Source: Streptomyces phaeofaciens (GTDB taxonomy: Bacteria; Actinomycetota; Actinomycetes; Streptomycetales; Streptomycetaceae). From it: a DNA stretch of 64,000 nt. The translations under genes were made by a program, and so were the position numbers. Shown in pieces: positions 26,924 through 34,737 of the stretch. Under the pieces are notes generated by a model, which did no database searches, was not told the origin of the DNA, and saw nothing but the letters and a program-made list of their open reading frames with translations. Location: assembly GCF_014648915.1 (NCBI RefSeq), contig NZ_BMSA01000024.1, positions 117,741-181,740 on the forward strand, read 5' to 3'. How positions within the stretch are numbered: the first letter of the stretch is position 1; each line of letters opens with the position of its first letter.

Positions 26924-27319
26924 TCAGTCCTCCCGGAGGGATTCCGCGGCCCGCTCCTCTTGCGCCGCGCGTTCCTCCCGCACGGGGGATCCCGCCGGCG
27001 CCCGGTCCGCCCGCGGCGGCTCGATCATCGGCGTGCCGGGCGTGCTCACGAACGTCGACGGCAGCCCCGGCGCGTTCTCCCGCCCCGCGTTGGCGATCAC
27101 CACCGCGACATAGGGGAGCAGCACCCCCAGGACGAGCGCCACGAACGCCACGTGCCGCTCCACGTTCCACAGCGACACCGCCAGGATCACCGACACCGTA
27201 CGGATCGACATCGAGATCACGTACCGGCGCTGCCGGCCCCGCACGTCCTCCTGGAGACCCTGCCGGGCGCCGGTGATCCGGAACACCTCGACGTTGCCGC
27301 CGCCACCCTGCTTCCGCAT
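26924..27319 (-). CDS. DUF3099-type membrane protein
   Basis: 131 residues. A short N-terminal domain (VEVFRITGARQGLQEDVRGR) precedes two membrane helices (RYVISMSIRTVSVILAVSLW and VAFVALVLGVLLPYVAVVIA) and a disordered acidic tail (VREERAAQEERAAESLRED). The pattern is that of actinobacterial DUF3099 proteins, role unknown. ATG at 27319 after GGTGG. Confidence 0.78.
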   Translation of the reverse strand: MRKQGGGGNVEVFRITGARQGLQEDVRGRQRRYVISMSIRTVSVILAVSLWNVERHVAFVALVLGVLLPYVAVVIANAGRENAPGLPSTFVSTPGTPMIEPPRADRAPAGSPVREERAAQEERAAESLRED

Positions 27320-27521
27320 CGCATTCCACCGTCCGCCCGCGTCACACTCTCCCCGGCCTCCCACGGTACGCCGCGGCTCCGCCGCCTTCGAGACCGGGGC
27401 GCGTCCGGTCCGGGCGAACGTCCTGCGCCGTCCCGCGTACAGCGGTACCCGACATGCGCCGTACGGCGTACGGCCCGAGACTGAGGGCACTGCTCACGTC
27501 GAGCCGTACGAGGAGGCAGCC

Positions 27522-27800
27522 ATGGGCTGGTTGTGGGCGATCATCGTGGGATTCGTGCTGGGTCTGATCGCCAAGGCGGTCCTTCCCGGCAAGCAGCACA
27601 GCCCACTCTGGCTGACGACCATCTTCGGCATCCTGGGTGCGGTCGTCGGCAACGCGATCGCCCGCGGGTTCGGCGTCGAGGAGACGGCCGGCATCGACTG
27701 GTGGCGCCACCTCTTCCAGATCGTCGCCGCGGTCGTCATCGTGGCCCTGGGCGACAGGGCGTACATGGCGACGCTGGGCAAGCGGAAACAACGGGCCTGA
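27522..27800 (+). CDS. GlsB/YeaQ/YmgE family small membrane protein
   Basis: 92 residues. WAIIVGFVLGLIAKAVLPGK and the glycine-rich second helix TIFGILGAVVGNAIARGFGV match the family previously called transglycosylase-associated proteins, with a third helix (IVAAVVIVALGDRAYMATLG). Stress-linked in several bacteria, mechanism unknown. Start with AGGAGG. Confidence 0.82.
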   Translation: MGWLWAIIVGFVLGLIAKAVLPGKQHSPLWLTTIFGILGAVVGNAIARGFGVEETAGIDWWRHLFQIVAAVVIVALGDRAYMATLGKRKQRA

Positions 27801-27815
27801 ACCGGGACGCCGGGA

Positions 27816-27893
27816 CGCGCGAAGGGGCGCGGGGAACCGCGTGATCGGCCACGACACAGTCGCGGCCCGCGGAGTCCCCGCACCCCTGGGGTG
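27816..27893. repeat. degenerate copy of a common Streptomyces intergenic hairpin repeat
   Basis: The opening GAAGGGGCGCGGGGAACCGC resembles, from memory, a GGGGCGCGGGGAACTGCGCG repeat scattered through Streptomyces intergenic DNA; the remainder (CGCGG..CCGCGG, GGGG..CCCC) is degenerate but can fold. It lies between the YeaQ and tyrS stops. Confidence 0.45.
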
Positions 27894-27896
27894 CGC

Positions 27897-29165
27897 CTAG
27901 GAACCGACCACCTCGACCGCGGCCAGGTTCTTCTTGCCCCGCCGCAGGACCAGCCACCGCCCGTGCAGCAGCTCCTCCTTCGCCGGCACCGCGTCCTCGG
28001 CCGTGACCTTCGCGTTGTTCACGTAGGCCCCGCCCTCCTTCACGGTGCGGCGCGCGGCGGACTTGCTGGCCACGAGGCCGACCTCGGCGAACAGGTCCAC
28101 GACCGGACCCAGCTCGGTGACCTGGACGTGCGGCACCTCGGACAGGGCCGCGGCCAGCGTCCGGTCGTCCAGATCCGCCAGCTCGCCCTGCCCGAAGAGC
28201 GCCTTCGACGCGGCGATCACGGCCGCCGTCTGGTCCGCGCCGTGCACCAGCGTCGTCAGCTCCTCGGCCAGCGCCCGCTGCGCCGCCCGAGCCTGCGGCC
28301 GCTCCCGCGTCTGCTCCTCCAGCTCCTCCAGCTCCTCACGGGAGCGGAAGGACAGAATGCGCAGGTACGTCGAGATGTCCCGGTCGTCCACGTTCAGCCA
28401 GAACTGGTAGAACGCGTACGGCGTCGTCATCTCCGGGTCGAGCCAGACCGCGCCGCCCTCGGTCTTGCCGAACTTGGTGCCGTCCGCCTTGGTCATCAGC
28501 GGCGTCGCCAGCGCGTGCACGTTCGCGTGCGGCTCCAGCCGGTGGATCAGGTCCAGCCCGGCAGTGAGGTTGCCCCACTGGTCGCTGCCGCCCTGCTGGA
28601 GCGTGCAGCCGTAGCGCCGGAAGAGCTGGAGGAAGTCCATGCCCTGGAGGATCTGGTAGCTGAACTCGGTGTAGCTGATGCCCTGGTCGGACTCCAGACG
28701 CCGGGCCACGGAGTCCTTCGTCAGCATCTTGTTGACGCGGAAGTGCTTGCCGATGTCCCGCAGGAACTCGATCGCGGAGAGACCGGCGGTCCAGTCGAGG
28801 TTGTTGACCATCACGGCCGCGTTCTCGCCCTCGAAGGACAGGAACGGCTCGATCTGGCCGCGCAGCTTGTCGACCCACCCCGCGACCGTCTCCGGGGCGT
28901 TCAGGGTGCGCTCGGCGGTCGGGCGGGGATCGCCGATCAGACCCGTCGCCCCGCCGACCAGCGCCAGCGGCCGGTGACCGGCCTGCTGGAGCCGGCGCAC
29001 GGTGAGCACCTGGACCAGGTGCCCGACGTGCAGGGACGGCGCGGTCGGGTCGAAGCCGCAATAGAACGTGACGGGACCGTCCGCGAGCGCCTTGCGCAAA
29101 GCGTCCTCGTCGGTGGACAGGGCGAACAGGCCCCGCCACTTCAGCTCGTCGACGATGTCCGTCAC
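27897..29165 (-). CDS. tyrS: tyrosyl-tRNA synthetase
   Basis: 422 residues, class I. HIGH-type motif in FDPTAPSLHVGHLVQVLT near residue 40; KMSKS-type motif ADGTKFGKTEGGAVW near 225; C-terminal S4 RNA-binding domain (LFAEVGLVASKSAARRTVKE) from about 350. Attaches tyrosine to tRNA-Tyr. GTG start with GAGGAGA. The 49-bp gap after tldE contains a small CTCGTA/TACGAG hairpin, so cotranscription with tldE is possible. Confidence 0.96.
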   Translation of the reverse strand: MTDIVDELKWRGLFALSTDEDALRKALADGPVTFYCGFDPTAPSLHVGHLVQVLTVRRLQQAGHRPLALVGGATGLIGDPRPTAERTLNAPETVAGWVDKLRGQIEPFLSFEGENAAVMVNNLDWTAGLSAIEFLRDIGKHFRVNKMLTKDSVARRLESDQGISYTEFSYQILQGMDFLQLFRRYGCTLQQGGSDQWGNLTAGLDLIHRLEPHANVHALATPLMTKADGTKFGKTEGGAVWLDPEMTTPYAFYQFWLNVDDRDISTYLRILSFRSREELEELEEQTRERPQARAAQRALAEELTTLVHGADQTAAVIAASKALFGQGELADLDDRTLAAALSEVPHVQVTELGPVVDLFAEVGLVASKSAARRTVKEGGAYVNNAKVTAEDAVPAKEELLHGRWLVLRRGKKNLAAVEVVGS

Positions 29166-29214
29166 AGTTCTCGTATCTCCTCGAGTGGAGTGGGCTCGTA
29201 AGTCAGGTACGAGG

Positions 29215-30645
29215 TTATACGCCCTGGCTGACAGAACTCATATTGAAATCCGGCACCCGCAGCGCGGGCATCGCGGCCTTGGTGAACCAGTCGCTCCACT
29301 CCCGGGGCAGCGTCTTCTCCGTGCGCCCGGCCTCCACGGCCCGGCCCAGCAGGCCGACGGGCGACTCGTTGAAGCGGAAGTTGTTCACCTCGCCCACGAC
29401 CTCGCCGTCCTCGACGAGGTAGACGCCGTCCCGGGTCAGCCCGGTGAGCAGCAGGGTCGCCGGGTCCACCTCGCGGATGTACCACAGACAGGTCAGCAGC
29501 AGTCCGCGCGAGGTGCTCGCGACCATCTCCTGAAGGGAGCGGTCGGTGCCGCCGTCCAGGATCAGGTTGTCGCCGGCCGGGGCCACCGGCAGGCCGGTCA
29601 GGCCCGCGCTGTGCCGGCTGGTCGTCAGGTTCCTGAGTTCGCCGTCGCCGATCCACTCGGTGCTCCGCAGCGGCAGCCCGTTGTCGAACACGGACTGGTC
29701 GCCGCCGGAGGAGTGCGCGATGAGGAAGGGCGCCGACTCCAGGCCGGGCTCGTTCGGGTCGCTGCGCAGGGTCAGCGGCAGCTCGGACAGCTTCTCGCCC
29801 AGACGCGTGCCGCCCCCCGGCTGGGAGAACACCGTCCGCCCCTCGGCCGCGTCCCGGCCCGACGCCGACCAGAACAGATAGATCAGCAGGTCCGCGACGG
29901 CGGTCGGCGGCAGCAGCGTCTCGTACCGTCCGGCGGGCAGCTCGATCCGCCGCTCGGCCCAGCCCAGGCGTACGGCCAGCTCGGCGTCGAGGGCCCCCGG
30001 GTCGACGTCCTTGAAGTCCCGGGTGGAACGGCCCGCCCACGCCGAGCGGGTACGGTCCGGCGACTTGGCGTTGAGCTCCAGCGTCCCGTTCGGCTGGTCG
30101 TGGCGCAGCCGCAGCCCCGTCGAGGTGCCCAGATACGTCGTCACCATCTCGTGGTTCGCGAAGCCGTACAGCTCCCGGCCGCCGCCGCGCGCGCGGGCGA
30201 ACGCCTCCCCGAGCGCCGGGGCGAAGTCGGCGAACACCGCGGACGACGTCTCCGCCGGGCCCTCCGTGAAGTCGGGGGACTCCGGCACGCCCGTGACCAG
30301 CGGCTGCGCGTCCTCGGCGGACCCGGCGCCGCGCGCGGCGGCCTCGGCGGCCCGCACCAGGGGCTCCAGCTCGTCCACCGTCACCGCGGACCGCGAGACG
30401 ACCCCGGAGGCGGTGCCCTCCTTGCCGTCGACGGTCGAGATCACGGTGAGCGTGCGCCCGCGGGTGACACCGTTGGTGGTGAGCGCGTTGCCGGCCCAGC
30501 GCAGGTTCGCCGTCGACTGCTCGTCGGCGATGACGACACAGCCGTCGGCCCGGGACAGCGCCAGGGCGCGCTCGACGACCTCGTACGGCTTGTTCGCCTT
30601 GGTCGCTTTGGTCGCCTTGGTCGCTTTGTCGACGGGGTCGCTCAT
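29215..30645 (-). CDS. tldE: TldE/PmbA family metalloprotease subunit
   Basis: 476 residues, TldD/PmbA fold. It lacks the HExxxH Zn motif of TldD, as expected for the E subunit. C-terminal segments VGEVNNFRFNESPVGLLGRA and MPALRVPDFNMSSVSQGV are typical. The TldD-TldE heterodimer is a protease that matures or degrades peptides such as microcins and other RiPPs. A KATKATKATK stretch near the N-terminus is encoded by imperfect 9-12-bp repeats. The ATG overlaps (ATGA) the stop of the displaced native tldD 3' end, so the original operon was tldD-tldE; the integrated element now separates them by 7 kb. Confidence 0.9.
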   Translation of the reverse strand: MSDPVDKATKATKATKANKPYEVVERALALSRADGCVVIADEQSTANLRWAGNALTTNGVTRGRTLTVISTVDGKEGTASGVVSRSAVTVDELEPLVRAAEAAARGAGSAEDAQPLVTGVPESPDFTEGPAETSSAVFADFAPALGEAFARARGGGRELYGFANHEMVTTYLGTSTGLRLRHDQPNGTLELNAKSPDRTRSAWAGRSTRDFKDVDPGALDAELAVRLGWAERRIELPAGRYETLLPPTAVADLLIYLFWSASGRDAAEGRTVFSQPGGGTRLGEKLSELPLTLRSDPNEPGLESAPFLIAHSSGGDQSVFDNGLPLRSTEWIGDGELRNLTTSRHSAGLTGLPVAPAGDNLILDGGTDRSLQEMVASTSRGLLLTCLWYIREVDPATLLLTGLTRDGVYLVEDGEVVGEVNNFRFNESPVGLLGRAVEAGRTEKTLPREWSDWFTKAAMPALRVPDFNMSSVSQGV

Positions 30646-30908
30646 CGGCCGGCCTCCTGCGTGGTGTTGAGGATGTTGACTCCCTTGAACAGCGCCGACG
30701 GGCAGCCGTGCGAGACCGCCGCGACCTGCCCGGGCTGGGCCTTGCCGCAGTTGAAGGCACCGCCGAGGACGTACGTCTGCGGCCCGCCCACCGCCGCCAT
30801 GGACCCCCAGAAGTCGGTGGTCGTCGCCTGGTAGGCCACGTCCCGCAGCTGTCCGGTGATCCGCCCGTTCTCGATCCGGAAGAACCGCTGCCCGGTGAAC
30901 TGGAAGTT
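30642..30908 (-). pseudogene. displaced native 3' end of tldD
   Basis: 88 codons (NFQFTGQRFFRIENGRITGQ to ILNTTQEAGR) match the C-terminus of the intact TldD at 37794-39320 with about 78% identity by eye. The frame runs on into element DNA up to a TTG at 30971, so a short fusion peptide could be made. It keeps the ATGA overlap with tldE. It is the portion of the chromosomal gene cut off when the element integrated. Confidence 0.88.
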
Positions 30909-30913
30909 CACCG
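30893..30913. other. attL of the integrated element
   Basis: A perfect dyad with 9-bp arms CGGTGAACT and AGTTCACCG around a GGA centre. The central 11 bp AACTGGAAGTT (30898-30908) also occur at 38053-38063 inside tldD, and host tldD similarity stops here. This marks the left junction of a site-specific integration. Confidence 0.8.
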
Positions 30914-31270
30914 CAGGGTCAGGGGGCATACGTCTCTGAACGGCGTTTGTGCAGGTCAGGCGGCTATTCAAGGTCTGCCCTCAATCCCTGTTCATACGGG
31001 TTGAAACCGGACTGTACGGGGTCTGGTGATGACTTGGTGTCGACCTCTGGGAGACCCCCGGAGGGTGATCGAACCATGCTCAGGATGCCAGGCTGTGGAT
31101 CAATGCTGAGGGTACCTAGAGAGCATGTGCGCGGGCGGGTCGGTTGCCGCCGTCCTTGGGCCCGTCGTTCCCGTCTGGCCAGGTCGTTCGAGGAGCGCAG
31201 TCACTCCGAAGCTATGTGGAAGTTGTCCGTTGGAACCGGCTCCGGAGTGATGGAAGTGCGGTAGCTTTGT

Positions 31271-31306
31271 CTTGCGCGGAAGCAAGCTGACTTGCACGCG
31301 TGCAAG
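31271..31306. promoter_or_regulatory. two tandem dyads CTTGC-N6-GCAAG
   Basis: CTTGCGCGGAAGCAAG at 31271-31286 and the perfect palindrome CTTGCACGCGTGCAAG at 31291-31306 are spaced 20 bp start to start, about two helical turns. This geometry suits cooperative binding of a dimeric regulator or recombination accessory protein. No obvious promoter core is attached. Confidence 0.65.
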
Positions 31307-31362
31307 ACCGAAGGGCCCGCCTCGGGTGGCACCCCGAATCGAGCCCTTCAGCGCAGTTCACG

Positions 31363-31391
31363 AGCCCGGTCGCCTACCTGCCGACCGGGCT
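31363..31391. terminator. hairpin terminator inside the element
   Basis: AGCCCGGTCG (31363-31372) and CGACCGGGCT (31382-31391), perfect 10-bp stem, followed by TTTG on the plus strand; 46 bp past the small minus-strand gene as well. Confidence 0.65.
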
Positions 31392-31436
31392 TTGCGTGTT
31401 GTGGCCCTGGTCGTGACCGTCTCGTGCGTGGGGTTG

Positions 31437-31565
31437 CTAGCGTGCGAACTGCCCCACAGTGGCGATGATCGCCACGATCAACCCTGCTGCGGCTAGATAG
31501 ACCTGCCACCTTTCGGCGTTGGTCCACTTTGCCTTGCGAGGCTTCACATCGCTTTGACCACTCAC
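31437..31565 (-). CDS. 42-residue single-pass membrane protein
   Basis: Starts GTG at 31565 with AGGAGG five bases upstream and ends TAG at 31437. It encodes a basic N-terminus (MSGQSDVKPRKAKWTNAER) and one hydrophobic helix (WQVYLAAAGLIVAIIATVGQ) ending FAR. The positive-inside rule places the N-terminus in the cytoplasm. Upstream lies the element copy of the two-block sequence. Small Spd-like or immunity/holin-like roles are possible; none is shown. Confidence 0.6.
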   Translation of the reverse strand: MSGQSDVKPRKAKWTNAERWQVYLAAAGLIVAIIATVGQFAR

Positions 31566-31589
31566 TCACTCCTCCTCGCTCCTCCAGGA

Positions 31590-31612
31590 GCCTCACTGAC
31601 GATTTTTCAGTG
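31590..31612 (-). promoter_or_regulatory. small hairpin before the 42-residue protein gene
   Basis: TCACTGA and TCAGTGA flank a short T-rich loop, 25-47 bp upstream of the GTG, between the two-block element and the gene. Confidence 0.4.
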
Positions 31613-31629
31613 AAGCTTCCGGAGGAGGC

Positions 31630-31709
31630 GGAGCGCGTACGAAGTATGTCACGGGGGGCCCGTTGACCGGCACTGGAACCACATGATTGATCTGAGCTTT
31701 TCCTGAGCT
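31630..31709 (-). promoter_or_regulatory. two-block conserved upstream element, copy in the integrated element
   Basis: Same two blocks as at 26800-26879, offset exactly 4830 bp, no gaps; the intervening ~26 bases differ. It reads towards the 42-residue membrane protein gene. The XRE-type regulator gene begins 178 bp away on the other side. Bases 31710-31886 show no further gene. Confidence 0.75.
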
Positions 31710-31886
31710 GGGCGCGGCAGTTGGCCGGTGCGTCGACGGGATGTTTGGTTAGACGCGCTCATGGAAGGCTGCGCCCTCAAGGCAGCTAGGACGTGAGGCT
31801 GATCCACTGCTGCGACGCCTGATGTCGCTGTGAAGCAGCGAGACAGAGGCACTACGAACTGCGTTCAGTCGCCGTACGCTCGAATC

Positions 31887-33068
31887 ATGAATGCCGACAT
31901 TGGCGAGCGGCTCAAGGAAGTACGCAAGCGCCGCGGTATGACACAGCTTCAGCTGGCGAGTGAGTCAGGTGTGTCCCTGTCCCTGATCCGGAAGCTGGAG
32001 CAGGGGGAGCGGGCGGATACGCGCTTGGAGACCGCGCGCCGACTGGCGCAGGCCCTGAGGGTGCCGACGACGAACCTCATCGCGGATCATGAGGACGAGC
32101 GGGCGGCGGCTCCGGGGGCCGATGATCGTTGGGAGGCCGTCAGGCGGGCCCTCGTCGCTCCGGTCCGGCAGGACGGCCCCGCTGAGGAACCGACGGTGGA
32201 CGGGGTGCGGGAAGCCCTGGAAGCGGCTCTGCCGCTCTTCTCCAGTGATCGTTTCGCGGAGCTGAGCATGATCCTTCCGCCTCTGCTGCGGGACGCTGAT
32301 CTCGTCGCGGAGTCCGGGGCTGAGGGCAGGGCCGTGCGGGTCCGGCTCTCGCAGCTGACAGGGTGGCTGCTCACTCAGACTCGGCAGTTCGAGGCTGCCG
32401 ACATCGCCCTCTCTCGCTCCCTGGAGGAGTCCTCGGACCGGCTTGAGGCAGCGGCGACGGTGAGCACACAGTGCTGGCTACTGCTGCGGCGTGGCCGACT
32501 GGCTGAGGCGCGGGAACTGGCGGCGCGCTGGGCGGACGAGGTGGAGCCGCGTATCTCGCGCGCGACTCCGGCTGAGCTGAGCGCGTGGGGCTGGCTGCTG
32601 CTGCGGTCGTCCGCGGCGGCGATCCGGGACAACCGGCCCGGTGAGGCTGAGGAGACCTTGCGCTACGCGAACTCGGCGGCGGTCGCGATGGGGCGCGAGT
32701 ACGCTCCGCGCAACGACTTCTTGCAGGCGTTCGGCCCCGTCACGGTGGCCTTGAAGCGTGCCGAGAACGCCATGATCGTCGACAAGCCGGACTTGGTTCT
32801 CAAGCTCTCGGCGCGCATCCCCACGGGCGGCATGCGGCCCACCTCCAACAACCGCAACCGCCACCTCCTCGACGTGGCAGAGGCGCATGCCCGCTCGCGC
32901 GACTACGCGCGGACTGTCGAGATCTTGCAGGGTATTCGCGCGGACGCGCCTCAGTGGCTGCCGAATCAGCGGTACGCGCGGGACATCTTCGGCCGGGTCG
33001 TCGCACGTCGGCGGACACTCACGTCTGAGATGAGGGAACTCGCCGACGCGATCGGGATGCCCATGTGA
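31887..33068 (+). CDS. XRE-type helix-turn-helix regulator with C-terminal TPR-like helices
   Basis: 393 residues. N-terminal HTH: IGERLKEVRKRRGMTQLQLA, then SLSLIRKLEQGERADTRLET. The remaining ~300 residues form repeated helices (RGRLAEARELAARWADEVEP, VAEAHARSRDYARTVEILQG), like Streptomyces regulators with TPR-type sensory domains. A -10-like TACGCT ends six bases before the ATG, so the mRNA may be leaderless; an upstream start at 31830 was rejected. Likely the element's main control protein. Confidence 0.83.
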   Translation: MNADIGERLKEVRKRRGMTQLQLASESGVSLSLIRKLEQGERADTRLETARRLAQALRVPTTNLIADHEDERAAAPGADDRWEAVRRALVAPVRQDGPAEEPTVDGVREALEAALPLFSSDRFAELSMILPPLLRDADLVAESGAEGRAVRVRLSQLTGWLLTQTRQFEAADIALSRSLEESSDRLEAAATVSTQCWLLLRRGRLAEARELAARWADEVEPRISRATPAELSAWGWLLLRSSAAAIRDNRPGEAEETLRYANSAAVAMGREYAPRNDFLQAFGPVTVALKRAENAMIVDKPDLVLKLSARIPTGGMRPTSNNRNRHLLDVAEAHARSRDYARTVEILQGIRADAPQWLPNQRYARDIFGRVVARRRTLTSEMRELADAIGMPM

Positions 33069-33075
33069 CTCGGTG

Positions 33076-33139
33076 TGGCACTTCCGGCCGACGCCTCGCC
33101 AAAGTGCCATTGAGGTGTGCTCCCGTGGCTACGTAGCGT
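33076..33139 (+). promoter_or_regulatory. dyad and promoter for the small-ORF pair
   Basis: TGGCACTT (33076-33083) and AAGTGCCA (33102-33109) form a perfect 8-bp dyad. It directly abuts TTGAGG (33110-33115), 18 bases from TAGCGT (33134-33139). The start codon follows seven bases later. The dyad may terminate the regulator gene or act as an operator. Confidence 0.5.
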
Positions 33140-33146
33140 CATTGCC

Positions 33147-33386
33147 ATGGTGATTCAAGACAGAGCCTCAGAGACGACCGTCCCTGAGCGTGGAGACCTG
33201 ATGTACGACCCTCGGACGTCCAAGGTCGGCGAATACCAGGACAGAGCCGGTCCCTACGCCATGCTGCGTCCGGTCGGCGGTGGCCGTGAGTGGGAGGCGG
33301 ACCCGGATCGGATCCGTCCAGCCAGCCCCGAGGAGCGGCTCAGGGCGGGCGTCAGGGCGGCCAACGCGAGGGCGGTACGGCCGTGA
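33147..33386 (+). CDS. small element protein, 79 residues
   Basis: Contains the segment MYDPRTSKVGEYQDRAGPYA followed by LRPVGGGREWEADPDRIRPA, a sequence type seen repeatedly in Streptomyces next to DUF7848-like genes and XRE regulators. Soluble; no catalytic motif. Its stop overlaps the next GTG, so both are coupled. Function unknown. Confidence 0.65.
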   Translation: MVIQDRASETTVPERGDLMYDPRTSKVGEYQDRAGPYAMLRPVGGGREWEADPDRIRPASPEERLRAGVRAANARAVRP

Positions 33387-33619
33387 GCGTGCGTTCGGTG
33401 ATTCGTCACGAGAAGTGGACACTCGCGCCGGACCGTGAGCCGGACGCGGAGCCGATCACGTACGCGATGACGTGCGCGGTGTGCGGCCAGTCCTCGGACG
33501 TGAGTGAGGACTTCGCAGAACCGCAGAGCTGGGTGCTGGAGCATTGCGGCAAGAACCCGTCGCATCACACCTTCCGCGAGATCATCACCCGCGCATGGCG
33601 TACATGGCGGCACATCTGA
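33383..33619 (+). CDS. DUF7848-like small protein
   Basis: 78 residues. TYAMTCAVCGQSSDVSEDFA carries a CxxC, and a second metal-ligand pair is plausible in WVLEHCGKNPSHHTF. Matches the Streptomyces proteins usually paired with the upstream ORF. GTG start overlapping the previous TGA. Function unknown. Confidence 0.68.
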   Translation: MSVRSVIRHEKWTLAPDREPDAEPITYAMTCAVCGQSSDVSEDFAEPQSWVLEHCGKNPSHHTFREIITRAWRTWRHI

Positions 33620-33652
33620 TCCGCCCGGTAGCGGCGCGGTGTGGCACGCCGC

Positions 33653-33816
33653 CGGCCGTAGAGGCTTTGGGCGGGAGCTGCCATGGGGCGAGTGAACAGG
33701 GGGCCTTACGCTCGCCAGCGGATCGGGCAGTCCTTGGGGCCTGCCCGCAGTAGCCCGATCGGCCCCCTGTTCTTAGAGGCTCGCCCCATGGTGGCTGCCT
33801 AAAGCCTCGTAGGCCG
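33653..33816. repeat. long nested inverted repeat in the element
   Basis: Stems from the outside in: GAGGCTTTGGGC/GCCTAAAGCCTC (33661-33672/33797-33808, one mismatch), CCATGGGGCGAG/CTCGCCCCATGG (33681-33692/33780-33791, perfect), GAACAGGGGGCC/GGCCCCCTGTTC (33694-33705/33761-33772, perfect), GATCGGGC/GCCCGATC (33721-33728/33753-33760, perfect). Such a structure can be a single-strand replication origin, a transfer locus or a strong bidirectional terminator. It lies between the DUF7848-like gene and the next ORF. Confidence 0.85.
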
Positions 33817-33883
33817 TCGGCCCCAGCCCAAGAGGGTTTGTGCCGCGTAGTGGCCTGTTCGTTCGGTGACGAGTGAGGTGTGC

Positions 33884-34198
33884 ATGAAGCACTGCGAAGA
33901 TCAGTTCGCGCCCCCTCCAGAGATGCAGACTGAGGCGTGCCGGGTGGCGGGGGTGCAACTGGATGTTGATCCCGCCCTGGTGCTGCGGTGCGAGCTGGGG
34001 GCGCACGAAGGGCAGGATCATGCGGCAGGGATCGTGGAGGCTCAGGATCCCTCTGGGCGCATGACCTGGGTGTGGTGGCGATCGGGCGTGGACGTGCGCG
34101 ATCCGTGCATGGCGCGCCGCTTCGGGGAGGCGGAGCGGCTGGACAACGTCGTGTGCGGCCTGTTCGCGGGCCATGAGGGCGAACACGCCTGGCCGTAA
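33884..34198 (+). CDS. small element protein with two GHxGxH-like motifs
   Basis: 104 residues. Two similar motifs, CELGAHEGQDH and CGLFAGHEGEH, flank a tryptophan-rich centre (MTWVWWRSGVDV). The Cys/His spacing hints at a metal site. ATG at 33884 with a GTGAGG upstream; a GTG at 33866 is an alternative. Streptomyces proteins with this motif are common and uncharacterised. Confidence 0.62.
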   Translation: MKHCEDQFAPPPEMQTEACRVAGVQLDVDPALVLRCELGAHEGQDHAAGIVEAQDPSGRMTWVWWRSGVDVRDPCMARRFGEAERLDNVVCGLFAGHEGEHAWP

Positions 34199-34737
34199 CA
34201 GTGAAGATGCGGCTGATGTCTCGGCTCGTCTGCGGCACGCCGGGCGGCGGCACCCCGGACCGGACCGGCCGAAGGCCGCACGCCGGGCAGGGGAGCGCAA
34301 GCAGCCCGGCGCAGGGCATGGATGTGGCGGGTGTTTCTGCTGACTGCATGGTTCGGTACTGCGCGCTGAGTGGCGGGGTCGCCGCAGCGATGGCGGAGAC
34401 AGGGAGCGGCGGCGGCCCCGGCCGCCAGCGCGCGCGGTCCGCCGGAGGCGGGCCGCCTGGAGGAAGTGAAGACAGATTCCGACACGCCCCGCACTTCCGC
34501 TTCAACTGTCGTGCCAGTGACGGTAATTCACTCGCGCATCTGCGACCGCCCGTGCGATCGTTCGGGTTCGAGCGACGAGCCTTCCTCGGTGATTCTCAAA
34601 CACAGACATAGACACAGACTTCTTCAGCAGACATCACACTCTTCTTCTGCCTTCTCTGTCTTCGCTCTCATCCACGCTGCCTCGACGCGTTCCTTACGTC
34701 TGACACTTCATCACCTCGCTTTCAAAGGACATCACAC
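34199..34737. other. 539-bp region upstream of rep without a supported gene
   Basis: GC-rich first half; from about 34600 the plus strand becomes unusually pyrimidine-rich (for example CACACTCTTCTTCTGCCTTC). A frame from GTG 34466 with GGAGGA just upstream runs to 34741 but has poor Streptomyces codon bias and low-complexity content, so it is not called. The region may hold the replication origin or a long leader. Confidence 0.4.

Larger units (their letters stand above)
30914..31436. other. left control region of the element, no gene
   Basis: Noncoding. It holds two tandem CTTGC-N6-GCAAG dyads (31271-31306), an imperfect hairpin (31309-31348) and a terminator (31363-31391). The remainder to the left is a likely place for integrase arm sites, which cannot be recognised by eye. 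Confidence 0.55.
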
